This document shows, piece by piece, positions 33,503 through 42,271 of a DNA stretch of 45,245 nt. Under the pieces are notes generated by a model that worked only from the letters and a program-made list of their open reading frames with translations, had not been told where the DNA came from and ran no database searches. The stretch comes from an uncultured Opitutia bacterium (lineage in GTDB: Bacteria > Verrucomicrobiota > Verrucomicrobiia > Opitutales > Opitutaceae), in assembly GCA_903873805.1 (NCBI GenBank), contig CAIQQB010000096.1, positions 1 to 45,245 on the forward strand, given 5' to 3'. Made by a program: the position numbers and the translations under genes. Position 1 is the first letter of the stretch, and the number at the start of each line of letters is the position of its first letter.

Positions 33503-35290
33503 TTACTCGTCGGCTTCGGATTTGCGGGAGCGGGCGCCGGCGCCGGCCTTGCTCTTGCGCGAGGCCTTGGCGTTGAGCCAGAGGGATTCGTCCTTCGGGT
33601 TTTCGTTGAACCAGAAGATCTCGCCCTCGTGCTCGACGAAGGTGGGCTTGGCGTCGTCACCGGCGGGGAGCGTCAGGCCGGCGCCAAGGAGCGTGTTGAG
33701 CAGCTCGTCGGGGCTTTTCCCGAGCGTGCGCGCGAGGTGGCTGACCTCGCCGGAGACGCCGCTGCCGCGCTTGTTGGGCGTAAGGAGCAGGCGCACGGCC
33801 GACAGTGGAGAGGCCGGAGGGAGATTTTCGATTTTGGAATTTGGATTTTGGATCTGGCTCGCAGGGCTCGGTGCTGCCGCCGCGCCATTTTCCGGCTGCT
33901 GCCCGCTGGAATCTGGCGTCTGGCCTCTGCCTTCTGGCATCTGGCCGCCCGCCTCGGGCATGGCGCCCTCGGCCTCGGGTTTCTGTTCGCCACCGGTGCG
34001 GCGTTCCTGGCCGTTGATCCAGACGCCGTCGCGGCCGTCCTTGTTGAGCCAGTAAACGTAGGCGCCGATTTCGACGAAGACCGGCTTGTCGCCGGCTTTC
34101 TCCGGGGCATGGAGGCCCTGCGCGGCGAAGGCGGCGATGAGGTCGGCCTCGGTATGCCGGAGCGCACGGGCGAGGTAGCTGCTGCTGCCGGAGTAGCCGG
34201 GGCCGCGGCGGTTGCGGCGCATCATCGGACGGATCTTGGCGAGGAGATCCTCGCCGACGGGCAAGGGTTCGGGCGGGGAAGCCGGATCGGCGGCCGGGCC
34301 GACAGTGGATGCAGCCGCGGAAGCAGCGGACGAATCGGAAGGTGCGGTCTCGGCGGCACCGGCAGGCTGGGCGGCGCGGGCGGCCTGGACGGCTTGGCGT
34401 TCGACGGCGGCGGCCTCGCGCTTGGCGTTGGCCTCGGCGCGGCGGGCGTCCTGCTCGGCCTGGCGGGCGGCGCGTTCCTCGGCCTGGCGGACGCGGGCGG
34501 CCTGTTCGGCGGCAGCCTCGTCGGCGAGCGCGATGGCGACCGGGTCGGCCGGGTCGAGCTTTTTGGCCTGGACGGTGCGGAAGACCGGGCGCGGTTTTTC
34601 GCGGGTGTTGAGGAAAAACTGGCCGCGGTTGTTGGCGTTGAGCCAGTAGAGGTCGCCCTCGAACTCGAGATAATCGGGCGGAGCGTCCTCGTTTTCCGGA
34701 AGGATGAACCCGCATTCCTGGAGGGCGCTGATCAGGTCGGCCTCGGGCTGCTCCCAGCGCTTGCTGAGGTAGTCGATGGCGACGGACTGGCCGGGCCCGC
34801 GCTGGTTGCGGCGGAGGTGCGGCTTGATGGCCTCGAAGAAATTCGGGAGGTCGTCCTCGGAGCTGTCGAGATTGGCCCAGTCGTCGCCAGCGGCCTCGTC
34901 GGCGAGCGCCTCGGGGTCGTCGTCGCGCTCGGTGTCGCGGAGGCGGCGCAGGCCGTCGTCGCCGGCGTCGGGCGCGAGGGTGGCGGGCTTGTCGTCGCCG
35001 GGGGCGGCGGCGGGCTCGGTGCCGGCGCCGGCGAACTTCGCGGCGAATTCGGCGCGGAGCTTGTCGGCCTCGGCCTTGGCGGCGGCGGCGGCGGCAGTCT
35101 CGAGGGTCCAGTCGCGGAGCGTGGAGCGGCGGGCGACGCCGTTGAACGCGAGCGGGTTGGTCGGGAGGGTTTGAAAGTGAATGATCTCCCACTCGTCCTT
35201 GCCGAGCTGGTTGAGATGCGATTCCAGCAGGGCGGGCGTGGCGAAGCCGTGCGGGCCGCTGGTGATGTGTTTATATTCCCAAAGAGGCAT
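33503..35290 (-). CDS. Three-repeat protein with DUF4177-like N-terminus, unknown function (595 aa)
   Basis: Starts MPLWEYKHITSGPHGFATPA; residues 1-45 resemble a DUF4177-like strand-helix unit (ending DEWEIIHFQT). Three copies of a domain of about 80 residues follow at 151-231, 349-431 and 496-577. Each has a RRNxRGxGxSxxxxYLxR core, a helix with EADLIxAxxxxG, and a closing E-x-E-G-x-x-Y-W-L-N or similar. The N/R-K-R-G-x-G run and helix order suggest a winged-helix-like or small alpha/beta module, possibly nucleic-acid binding. Linkers are Ala/Glu/Arg-rich and probably coiled coil (about 250-310). The tail is basic (SRKSKAGAGARSRKSEADE). Residues about 449-490 look like translated intergenic repeat. 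No signal peptide or membrane helix is seen. Confidence 0.75.
   Translation of the reverse strand: MPLWEYKHITSGPHGFATPALLESHLNQLGKDEWEIIHFQTLPTNPLAFNGVARRSTLRDWTLETAAAAAAKAEADKLRAEFAAKFAGAGTEPAAAPGDDKPATLAPDAGDDGLRRLRDTERDDDPEALADEAAGDDWANLDSSEDDLPNFFEAIKPHLRRNQRGPGQSVAIDYLSKRWEQPEADLISALQECGFILPENEDAPPDYLEFEGDLYWLNANNRGQFFLNTREKPRPVFRTVQAKKLDPADPVAIALADEAAAEQAARVRQAEERAARQAEQDARRAEANAKREAAAVERQAVQAARAAQPAGAAETAPSDSSAASAAASTVGPAADPASPPEPLPVGEDLLAKIRPMMRRNRRGPGYSGSSSYLARALRHTEADLIAAFAAQGLHAPEKAGDKPVFVEIGAYVYWLNKDGRDGVWINGQERRTGGEQKPEAEGAMPEAGGQMPEGRGQTPDSSGQQPENGAAAAPSPASQIQNPNSKIENLPPASPLSAVRLLLTPNKRGSGVSGEVSHLARTLGKSPDELLNTLLGAGLTLPAGDDAKPTFVEHEGEIFWFNENPKDESLWLNAKASRKSKAGAGARSRKSEADE
33821..33947. 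repeat. Intergenic-type simple repeats inside a coding region
   Basis: On the minus strand the stretches CCAAAATCCAAATTCCAAAA and CCAGAAGGCAGAGGCCAGAC are runs of near-identical short words. The second is the complement of the CTTCTGGCCTCTGGCCTCTG run at 31195, which is non-coding. Here both are read through without a frameshift, giving residues 449-490 of the 595-aa protein. Confidence 0.65.
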
Positions 35291-35424
35291 GATGTGGATA
35301 CGGGGTCCCCAAGGCATCCCAAATGCCCGGGGACTTGCCGAGCTAAATCGCGCGGGGGCGGGCGGCCCAAGGGCCCGTCCGGTCCGCAGCTTCGGACAAA
35401 CCAGCCGGAATAAACCATCCCGCA

Positions 35425-35443
35425 GTTGCCTCCCACAGGCAAC
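35425..35443 (+). other. Hairpin in the msrP leader
   Basis: GTTGCCT-CCCAC-AGGCAAC, a 7-bp stem, lies 37 bases before the msrP ATG in the spacer between divergent genes. It may sit in the 5' leader; no regulatory class is recognised. Confidence 0.35.
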
Positions 35444-35480
35444 GCATCACATTCCGCCCGAACTTCCCCACCCTGCCGCC

Positions 35481-36452
35481 ATGCACCTCCGCTTCCCGAA
35501 AGACTGGGCCCTGCCCGCCGCCGCCGTCACCCCCGAGCCGCTCTACCGTCTGGCCCAGCGGCGGGAATTTCTGAAGACGCTCGGAATCGGGCTGGCCGGC
35601 GCCGCGCTGCTGCGCCCGAGCGCCCTGCTCGCCGCAACGGCGGGATTCCCGGCGAAGGGCAACCCGCTCTACCCCGGCACGGCGCTCAAGCCCACGGCCG
35701 AGGAGTATGTCACCAGCTTCAACAATTTCTACGAGTTCGGCACGGACAAGAGCGAGCCCAAGGATTATGCGAATAAGGGCTGGAAGACCGACCCGTGGAC
35801 CGTCGAGCTGGCCGGCCTGGTGAACCAGCCCGCGAAGTTTGACGTCAACGAACTCGTGAAAAAAATCGGCGGCCTCGAGGAGCGCGTCTACCGGCACCGC
35901 TGCGTCGAGGCGTGGTCGATGGTGATCCCCTGGGACGGTTTCCCGCTGGCGAAGCTGGTTGCGCTGGCGGAGCCGAAGCCCGAGGCGAAATACGTGAGAT
36001 TTGTCTCGTTCAACGATCCGGCGCATGCGGTCGGGCAGAAGGAGGGCAACCTCGACTATCCCTATGTCGAGGGCCTGCGCCTCGACGAGGCGACGCACGA
36101 GCTGGCCTTCATTGCGACCGGCATCTACGGGAAGGCGCTGCCGAACCAGAATGGCGCGCCGCTGCGGCTGGTGACGCCGTGGAAATACGGCTTCAAGGGA
36201 ATCAAGTCGATTGTGCGGATCGAGTTCACGGCCGCACAACCGAAGAACACCTGGAGTGTGATGGCGCCGGACGAATACGGCTTTTATGCCAACGTGAATC
36301 CGAAGGTGGACCACCCACGCTGGTCGCAGGCGAGCGAGCGCGTGATCGGCGCCGGCCTCCTCGGGGGCCGGCAGGCCACGCTGATGTTCAACGGCTATGA
36401 GAAACAGGTCGCGGCCCTCTACAAAGGGATGGATCTGGCGAAGAATTTCTGA
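35481..36452 (+). CDS. msrP: Periplasmic methionine sulfoxide reductase, molybdenum subunit MsrP
   Basis: Repairs oxidised methionines in periplasmic proteins with a molybdopterin cofactor, taking electrons from MsrQ. It is 323 aa. The N-terminus carries a twin-arginine signal, R27-R28-E-F-L-K, then a hydrophobic stretch (LGIGLAGAALL), consistent with export of a folded cofactor enzyme. The molybdenum-ligating cysteine is C141 in YRHRCVEAWSM, the family signature. Other conserved stretches are NNFYEFGTDK, PWDGFPLAKL, and the C-terminal LFNGYE-like MFNGYEKQVA. An ATG-initiated frame extends 300 bases upstream into the divergent neighbour and is spurious; 35481 gives the normal length. msrQ follows after 158 bases, and the pair is likely one operon. 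Confidence 0.94.
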   Translation: MHLRFPKDWALPAAAVTPEPLYRLAQRREFLKTLGIGLAGAALLRPSALLAATAGFPAKGNPLYPGTALKPTAEEYVTSFNNFYEFGTDKSEPKDYANKGWKTDPWTVELAGLVNQPAKFDVNELVKKIGGLEERVYRHRCVEAWSMVIPWDGFPLAKLVALAEPKPEAKYVRFVSFNDPAHAVGQKEGNLDYPYVEGLRLDEATHELAFIATGIYGKALPNQNGAPLRLVTPWKYGFKGIKSIVRIEFTAAQPKNTWSVMAPDEYGFYANVNPKVDHPRWSQASERVIGAGLLGGRQATLMFNGYEKQVAALYKGMDLAKNF

Positions 36453-36462
36453 GACGAGCTTT

Positions 36463-36606
36463 GGCCGCAAAAAGGCGCAAAAAAGGCGGCGGCTTGAATG
36501 CGAGCCGGGTAGTGTGCTCCAGACGCTAACTCAGGCCGATTTCCCCATTCATCCCGGCCAGAAATTGTTCGACGCTTGCGATTTCTGCGCCTCCTTGCGG
36601 CAATTT
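36463..36606. repeat. Inverted short-period elements between msrP and msrQ
   Basis: CGCAAAA at 36466 and 36476 (period 10) is followed by a diverged third unit. A reverse-oriented counterpart lies at about 36579-36606 (minus strand CGCAAGG, CGCAGAA with spacing 10). They face each other like the elements at 25.1 and 30.9 kb. Confidence 0.6.
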
Positions 36607-36610
36607 CCCC

Positions 36611-37246
36611 GTGTCCTTCCCCGAAAAACTTCTCCGGTCGAAAGTGTTCATCTGGACGCTGCTCGTGCTCCCCGGGCTGTGGCCGGTGTGGCCGGTGTTT
36701 GTTTCCGGCAACCCGTCGGTCGGGGCGGACCCGCTGAAGTATGTGCTGCACCACTACGGCTTCGTCGCCTGCGTGCTGCTCGCGACCGTGCTGGCGTTCA
36801 CGCCGCTGCGGGTGCTGTTCCCGAAATCCAAGCTGGCCCTCGCGCTCAACCGCCACCGCCGGCTCGTCGGGGTGGCGGGCTTCGCCTACGCACTGCTTCA
36901 CCTCACCGCCTACCTGTTCCACGACGGCTGGGCCACGCTGGTGCACGACGTGTGGGCCAAGCCCAAGACGTTCATCCTCGCCGGGCTGGGGGCGTTCACG
37001 ATCCTGCTCGTGCTCGCGATCACGAGTGTGAACGCGTTCGTCCGCTGGCTCGGCGGCAAACGCTGGAAGAACCTGCACCGCCTCGCCTACCTCGCCGCAG
37101 CCCTCGCCGCCTACCACCAGATCTACGCGCGCAAACTCTTCCCCGTGCAGGTGCTCTGGATCTTCGGCCCGCTGGTGGTGCTGGAGATTCTGCGTGTCGT
37201 CCGGCAGCGGACCGCTGCGAACCCCGAGGCACGGGAAAAAATGTAG
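36611..37246 (+). CDS. msrQ: Heme-binding membrane subunit MsrQ of methionine sulfoxide reductase
   Basis: Inner-membrane b-type cytochrome that passes electrons from the quinone pool to MsrP. It is 211 aa with about six predicted membrane helices, in the ferric-reductase-like transmembrane fold. Candidate heme ligands are histidines in LHHYGF, RHRRLVG, LLHLTAYLF, NLHRLAYLAA and YHQIYA, located in the helices that hold heme in the family. The predicted start is GTG at 36611; the next in-frame ATG is too far inside. The lysine/arginine positions in WLGGKRWKNLHRL fit the family loop. Gene order msrP-msrQ is the standard arrangement. A perfect 21-bp inverted repeat begins at the stop codon. Confidence 0.9.
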   Translation: MSFPEKLLRSKVFIWTLLVLPGLWPVWPVFVSGNPSVGADPLKYVLHHYGFVACVLLATVLAFTPLRVLFPKSKLALALNRHRRLVGVAGFAYALLHLTAYLFHDGWATLVHDVWAKPKTFILAGLGAFTILLVLAITSVNAFVRWLGGKRWKNLHRLAYLAAALAAYHQIYARKLFPVQVLWIFGPLVVLEILRVVRQRTAANPEAREKM

Positions 37247-37299
37247 GCGGGGTGCCCTCACCCCGCTTTTGGCGAGGCGCGGGGTGAGGGCACCCCGCC
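37246..37299. terminator. Perfect 21-bp inverted repeat after msrQ
   Basis: Arms 37246-37266 (starting GGCGGGGTGCCC) and 37279-37299 are exactly complementary, with a 12-nt loop, TTTTGGCGAGGC. The left arm starts on the last base of the msrQ stop codon. There is no T-tract. Similar but weaker copies sit near 27305 and 27465, so it may be a dispersed repeat that also blocks transcription or protects the mRNA end. Confidence 0.6.
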
Positions 37300-37358
37300 C
37301 ACAAAAGCACCGACTGGAGCAGGCTGGCCTCCGCACCGACTTTCTGCCAAACCGCGCC

Positions 37359-38162
37359 ATGCCCCTGATCGACCATCTCCTGGCCAATGTGACCGTTCGC
37401 AAGGCGATCTGGAAGCTCTGGTATCCGTTCCTCACCCGGCGGCTCCGCGGCGAAGAAGTGCTGTTTCTCAACTACGCCTACGAGGAGGAGCCGCCACTGG
37501 GCCTCCCGCTGGCACCGGCGGACGAACCCAACCGCGCGTGCATCCAGCTCTACCACCATGTCGCCACCCAGGCCGACCTGACCGGCCGGGACGTCCTCGA
37601 GGTGAGCTGCGGCCACGGCGGGGGTGCGTCCTACGTGGTGCGCACGCTCCGCCCGCGAAGCTACACGGGCCTCGACCTCAATCCGACCGGCGTCCGCTTC
37701 TGCCGGCAGCGCCACCGGATCGAGGGTCTCAGCTTCGTGCAGGGCGACGCGCAGAGCCTGCCGTTTGCGGACGGATCGTTTGACGCCGTACTCAACGTGG
37801 AGGCGTCGCATTGCTATCCGGTTTTCCCGCGCTTTCTGGCGGAAGCCGCCCGGGTGTTGCGGCCCGGCGGACACCTGCTTTACGCGGACTTTCGATTCAC
37901 CACTGGCATCCCCGCATGGGAGCAGGCGGTGGCCGCCGCCCCGCTGACGACGGTGCGCCGCCGCGTCATCAACGCCGAAGTCCTGCGCGGGTTGGAAAAG
38001 AATTCCGAGCGATCGATGGAGCTTATTGTTAAGCACTTGCCGAAATTTATGCACGGGCTCGGCCGAGATTTTGCCGGCATCGACGGCTCCCGGATCCATA
38101 CGGCGGTCCGGGACGGGGCGCTTTCCTACCGGTCGTACTGCCTGCAAAAGCCCGGGGCGTGA
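37359..38162 (+). CDS. Class I SAM-dependent methyltransferase (267 aa)
   Basis: A Rossmann-fold methyltransferase. Motif I is VLEVSCGHGGG at residues 79-89, motif II is YTGLDLNPTG (acidic D after the second strand), the post-II region is FVQGDAQSLPFADGSFDAVL, and VLRPGGHLLYADF is the usual motif after strand 4. The closest named relatives by motif arrangement are the methyltransferases related to phthiotriol and sterol/ubiquinone methylation (the LPFADGSFDAV pattern), but substrate cannot be read from the sequence. The N-terminal 55 residues include a possible membrane-surface helix (VRKAIWKLWYPFLTRRL). The frame extends upstream to 37194 across the inverted repeat and is not used; 37359 gives a compact start. 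It is downstream of msrQ but separated by the hairpin. Confidence 0.85.
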   Translation: MPLIDHLLANVTVRKAIWKLWYPFLTRRLRGEEVLFLNYAYEEEPPLGLPLAPADEPNRACIQLYHHVATQADLTGRDVLEVSCGHGGGASYVVRTLRPRSYTGLDLNPTGVRFCRQRHRIEGLSFVQGDAQSLPFADGSFDAVLNVEASHCYPVFPRFLAEAARVLRPGGHLLYADFRFTTGIPAWEQAVAAAPLTTVRRRVINAEVLRGLEKNSERSMELIVKHLPKFMHGLGRDFAGIDGSRIHTAVRDGALSYRSYCLQKPGA

Positions 38163-38311
38163 ATCGCGATGCGGCCGGCCCCGGCCATGGAAAGACCGCG
38201 GCCTTCCGGGCCCGGAAGAGTCCGATCGGTGGAGACGCCCGGCGGAGGGCAGCGAGGGCACTTTGGTTCGCCATTGCTGTCTGATGGAATATCACCAAGA
38301 AAGGCTACATC

Positions 38312-39846
38312 ATGAAAACCCTGCTCCGCCTACTTGCCGGCATGCTGTTCATGGCTGCGTCCTGGATGCCCGCCCAGGAGTCAACCCCGTTACCCCGACC
38401 GCAGCGACGTTTGCCCCGGATCAAATCGACCAGCTGCTTGGTCCCATCGCCCTCTATCCCGACAGTCTGCTGGCACTGATCCTGCCCGCGTCCACCTCGC
38501 CAGTCGACGTGGTGCTCGCCGCCCGTTACCTCGCAGCGGGTGGTGATCCCGGCCAAATCGACCAGCAGCCGTGGGACGAAAGCGTCCGGGCGCTGACCCG
38601 CTATCCCGAAGTGCTGCGCTGGATGGATGCCAATCTTGCTTGGACCGCCCAGCTTGGGCGGGTGTTTGCCGCCCAACCGACTGAAGCCATGGTGTCCATC
38701 CAGCATCTGCGGGCCCAGGCGAGCTGGGCCGGCACGCTGAACGGCTCCGCCGAGCAAACGGTGATCTACGAAGGCGGAGTGATCCGCATCGTGCCGGTGC
38801 AGGCCGGGGTGATCTACCTGCCGATCTATGATCCCGAGGCGGTGTATGGGTTGAATTCAACCGAAGGCCAATCGACCGTGAGCTTCATCGCCGTCTATCA
38901 TGCCGGACTGGGGCTGAACTTTGAGTTTGATTGGAACCGCCGGACACTCTGGGTGGCGGACGGGCGCCCCCCGGGTGGCGGACAGCGTTTGGTGGTCGAT
39001 CAAATTGGCCGGCGGCCCGGACCGGAGCGGCATGCCTGGCAACCCGCCTCGATCCGCGGGCCCGCCCCCACGCCGGAATCCGACCGAACCAGGGTGGATC
39101 TGGTCCGACCCACCCCCCTTCGATCCACTCCAGTCGTCCCAACCTCAACGCGGTCCTCTGACCGGGGCCGCAGCGATCCGGCCAGCCGCGCGGCGGACAG
39201 TGTCCCCCGCAGCCAGCCCGATGGGGTCGGGCCGCCGGCGGCGGTCCGCGCCGTTCCGCTCCCGGACGCCGTCCCGCGAGCCAGCCGTCCCGTCCAGACA
39301 GCGGATCCGGCCACGTCGGCAGTGGCATCGCCGGCCAGCCGCAATCAGGGCAATACCGTCAACCGTGCCGGGGGCTCCCCGCCCCGGAGTGCTCCCGCTG
39401 CGGCCGCCAGCACTGCGCCCGCGGCACCGCTTTCACCCCCGGCCACCACCCCGCGCGAGAGCCGGCCGCAAACCATCCGCGGAGCGACACCCGCAGCTCC
39501 TGAGGCAGCTTCGCCGGCGCCGCCGGAGGTTCGTTCCAAGTCCCGGGATGAATCCACCCCCCCGGCCGGCGCCGGCAAAGCTTCCGCGGCGGTTCCCCCG
39601 CCAGCCGCTGCGCCCCCTGCCGCGGCACGCGATTTCCGGCCCTCCCCCACCCGGCCGAACCCGACCACCCCGCCAGTATCCGCCCCGGCCCCGCCCTCGC
39701 TCGGGCGCGAGCGTGCGCCCGCCCCGGCGGCGACGCCGGCCCCGCCACCCGCTCCCAGCGCTTCGATGCGCCCCGGGCCACCCCCGGCACCCCCGGCACC
39801 AGCGCCGGCGACCACGCCCGCGGACGACAAAAAGAAAAAGGAGTAG
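38312..39846 (+). CDS. DUF3300 family exported protein, apparent frameshift near the signal peptide
   Basis: The ATG at 38312 has a purine-rich stretch (AAGAAAGG) upstream and encodes a clear signal peptide, MKTLLRLLAGMLFMAASWMP. That frame runs to a stop near 38477. The DUF3300 domain (FAPDQIDQLLGPIALYPDSL ... QTVIYEGGVIRIVPVQAGVI ... LPIYDPEAVYG) is in another frame from about 38390 onward, so a one-base loss (or equivalent) at about 38375-38400 separates them. The domain covers roughly 180 residues and matches the family in order and motifs, including ALTRYPEVLRWMDANLAWT. A long Pro/Ala/Ser/Arg-rich tail follows, ending PADDKKKKE. DUF3300 function is unknown; it is found in exported proteins. 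This could be a sequencing error, programmed frameshift or decaying gene. Confidence 0.65.
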
Positions 39847-39886
39847 GACGGCGCCCAGCAATGAGCCCGGCGGCCGCGCTGCCGGT

Positions 39887-41815
39887 TCAGCCGGCCGGGA
39901 GGAACTGGGCGCGGACGGTTTCCAGCAGTTCGCGCGCACCGAGCGGTTTGGCGATGATGCAGGTCGCGCCGGCGGCGCAGAGTTCGACGTAATTCGCCTG
40001 GTCGGTCAGCCCGCTGGTCGCAATGATGCGGAGCGTTGGATCGAGGGCGAGCAGCGCGCGGATCAGCGTGACCCCGTTCATCACCGGCATCATCACATCG
40101 GTCAGCACCAGCCGCACCTCGCCCCGGTATTGCACGTAGCTGGCCAACGCGTCCTCGCCATCCCGGGCGGTCAGCACCCGATAGCCGTGGGTCACCAGCA
40201 TCAGCTGGGTCACCGTCCGGACGGGTTCCTCGTCATCGACCACAAGGATGAGTTCGCCCTGGCCGCGGGGGAGGTCGTCGGGCTCCTCCGCCGTGGACTC
40301 CGGCGCGGCCCCCGGTGCGGCGGGCAGATGGACGGTGAACGTGGTGCCATGGCCGGGGGTGCTGACGACCGTGATGAAGCCGCCGTGGCTGCGGATGATG
40401 CCGAGTGCGGTGGAAAGCCCGAGCCCGGTGCCCTTGCTGAGCGGTTTGGTGGTGAAGAACGGTTCGAAGATGCGGCCAACCAGATCGAGCGGGATGCCGT
40501 GGCCGGTGTCGGCCACGCGAACGGTGACATAGGGACCGGGACGGGTGGGCGGATGGGCCTGCACCTCGGCCGGCCCCAGTTCCACGTTGTGCGCCGTGAG
40601 GGAAAGCCGGCCGCCATCGGGCATGGCGTCGCGGGCGTTGACGCAGAGGTTCATCAGCACTTGGTGGAGCTGGGTGGGGTCGCCGATGACCGGACGGAGG
40701 TCGCGGGCCGCCTCCTGCTCCAGCACGAGGTCGCGGGGAAACGTTTCCCGCATGATGGTGATCATCTCATCAAGCAGTTCCCGCACCTGCACGCTGATGC
40801 GCTCGCCCCCGACCCCGCGGCTGAAGGTGAGGAGCTGACGGATGACCCCGCTGCCGCGGAGGCCCGAATGCTGGATAAGGCGGAGCATCTCCCGGTCCGC
40901 CTCGTTGGAGGCGCGGGTCAGGAGCATCTCGACGCCCATGACGATCGGAGCCAGGATATTGTTCAGGTCGTGGGCAATGCCCCCGGCGAGGGCGCCGATG
41001 GCCTCCATGCGCTGCGCCCGCAGGAACTGCTCCTGCAGCTCCTTGGCCTTGGTGATATCCTCGGCCACTCCGACAATCCGCCGAATCTCCCCCTGGTCGC
41101 CGCGGACCGGAAACGCGCGGGCGCGGATCCAACGCTCCGTGCCATCCGGCCGGATGATGCGAAACTCCTCGTCGTAAGTGCCAAGGGCCTCCTGGGAGTT
41201 CGCGGCCTGCACGACCCGCTCGCGGTCCTCGGGCCGGATGGCCTCGCTCCAGGTGTGGGGGTCGGCATACAGGCTGGCGCAGGTGCGGCCCCAGATCGCC
41301 TCGTAGGCGGGACTGATGTAAAGCATCCGGGCCCGGTCCGGGCTGGAGATCCAGAAGACCTCGTGGATGGTCTCGGCCAGTTCACGGAACCGCTCCTCGC
41401 TGGCGCTGAGCGCGGCGGCGGCGATCTGCCGTTCCCGGCGGTGCCGGCCCTCGGCGAGTGCATGGGTGACGGCCATGCCGAGCCGGGTGAGTCGGTCCTT
41501 CAGCAAGTAGTCGGTCGCCCCCTGCTTGATCGCGGCCACGGCAGTCTCCTCGCCGATGGTCCCCGATACGATGATAAACGGGATCAGCCGTCCGGAGGCC
41601 CGCAGCAGCTCCAAGGCGCGGAGGCCGTTGAACTGCGGCATTTCATAATCCGAAATCACCAGCTCGGGTTCCTCCGCGAGCCGCGCGAGATACTCCGGCT
41701 CGGTGTCCACGCGCTGCCAGGCGGGGGCGAAGCCGGCCCGGCGCAGCTCCCGCACTAGCAGCTCCGCGTCGGCGGGGCAGTCCTCGACAATCAGGAGCCG
41801 GAGCGGTTGGTCCAT
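39887..41815 (-). CDS. Hybrid sensor kinase: REC-PAS-HisKA-HATPase-REC (642 aa)
   Basis: Cytosolic hybrid histidine kinase with no membrane helix. The N-terminal receiver (about 5-120) has acidic residues in IVEDCPAD, phosphoacceptor D56 in VISDYEMP and a lysine in YLLKDRL. A PAS domain follows (about 138-260, ending GVAEDITKAKEL). The dimerisation domain carries H282 in GGIAHDLNNIL, the HWE-distinct HisKA form common in REC-PAS kinases. The ATPase has N (CVNARDAM), G1 (VADTGHGIP) and G2 (KGTGLGLSTALGII) boxes. The C-terminal receiver has D573 in VLTDVMMPVMNG and K in IIAKPLG. It lies 3 bases after the response regulator stop and is co-transcribed with it. N- and C-terminal receivers suggest input from another kinase and output through a relay. 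Signal unknown. Confidence 0.94.
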   Translation of the reverse strand: MDQPLRLLIVEDCPADAELLVRELRRAGFAPAWQRVDTEPEYLARLAEEPELVISDYEMPQFNGLRALELLRASGRLIPFIIVSGTIGEETAVAAIKQGATDYLLKDRLTRLGMAVTHALAEGRHRRERQIAAAALSASEERFRELAETIHEVFWISSPDRARMLYISPAYEAIWGRTCASLYADPHTWSEAIRPEDRERVVQAANSQEALGTYDEEFRIIRPDGTERWIRARAFPVRGDQGEIRRIVGVAEDITKAKELQEQFLRAQRMEAIGALAGGIAHDLNNILAPIVMGVEMLLTRASNEADREMLRLIQHSGLRGSGVIRQLLTFSRGVGGERISVQVRELLDEMITIMRETFPRDLVLEQEAARDLRPVIGDPTQLHQVLMNLCVNARDAMPDGGRLSLTAHNVELGPAEVQAHPPTRPGPYVTVRVADTGHGIPLDLVGRIFEPFFTTKPLSKGTGLGLSTALGIIRSHGGFITVVSTPGHGTTFTVHLPAAPGAAPESTAEEPDDLPRGQGELILVVDDEEPVRTVTQLMLVTHGYRVLTARDGEDALASYVQYRGEVRLVLTDVMMPVMNGVTLIRALLALDPTLRIIATSGLTDQANYVELCAAGATCIIAKPLGARELLETVRAQFLPAG

Positions 41816-41818
41816 CGG

Positions 41819-42271
41819 TCAGCCGGCGGAGGCCGGGGATTGGTTGAGGATCAGCCAGTAAAAGCCCAGGTGGCTCACGGCCCCGGCAAACTGCTCGAAG
41901 TTCACCGGTTTCACGATGAAGCTGTTCACCCCGAGTCCATAGCTTTCGACCAAGTCACTCTGTTCCTTCGAGGAGGTGAGCACGACCACGGGGATGGCCC
42001 GGGTGCGGGGGTCGCCCTTGACGCGTTTCAGCACCTCGAGCCCGTCGACCTTGGGCAGCTTGAGGTCGAGGAGGATCAGCTTCGGGCCGTCCTCGATCCG
42101 GCGGGTGGAGTAAGTTCCCTCGCAAAAGACGAAATCGAGGGCCTCGGCCCCGTCGCGGACGACGTGGATGCTGTTGGCCAGATTGGCTCGGTGCAGGGCG
42201 CGCAGCGTCAGTTCCAGATCCTCCGGGTTGTCCTCGACGAGCAGCAGTTCGATGGCGGGAGAGGCGTTCAT
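41819..42271 (-). CDS. Single-domain response regulator (150 aa)
   Basis: A free-standing receiver with no output domain. Acidic pocket residues are in [11 protein letters not shown], the phosphoacceptor is D69 in [13 protein letters not shown], the conserved Thr/Ser is in [12 protein letters not shown] and the lysine is in [13 protein letters not shown]. It matches the small CheY-like regulators that accompany phytochrome-type or PAS histidine kinases (Rcp1-like), with the [14 protein letters not shown] pattern seen there. The ATG overlaps the stop of the upstream five-PAS kinase in ATGA, and the downstream hybrid kinase starts 3 bases after its stop, so the three genes form one operon and probably one phosphorelay. 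Confidence 0.94.
   Translation of the reverse strand: MNASPAIELLLVEDNPEDLELTLRALHRANLANSIHVVRDGAEALDFVFCEGTYSTRRIEDGPKLILLDLKLPKVDGLEVLKRVKGDPRTRAIPVVVLTSSKEQSDLVESYGLGVNSFIVKPVNFEQFAGAVSHLGFYWLILNQSPASAG

Noticed and set aside
33629-35413. Plus-strand 594-codon frame opposite the three-repeat protein
   Set aside because: Antisense shadow in very high-GC DNA; the minus-strand frame has internal repeats and conserved-looking motifs, this one does not.
38921-41758. Plus-strand 945-codon open frame
   Set aside because: It is an alternate frame of the Pro-rich DUF3300 tail fused to the antisense of the hybrid kinase; no recognisable fold.
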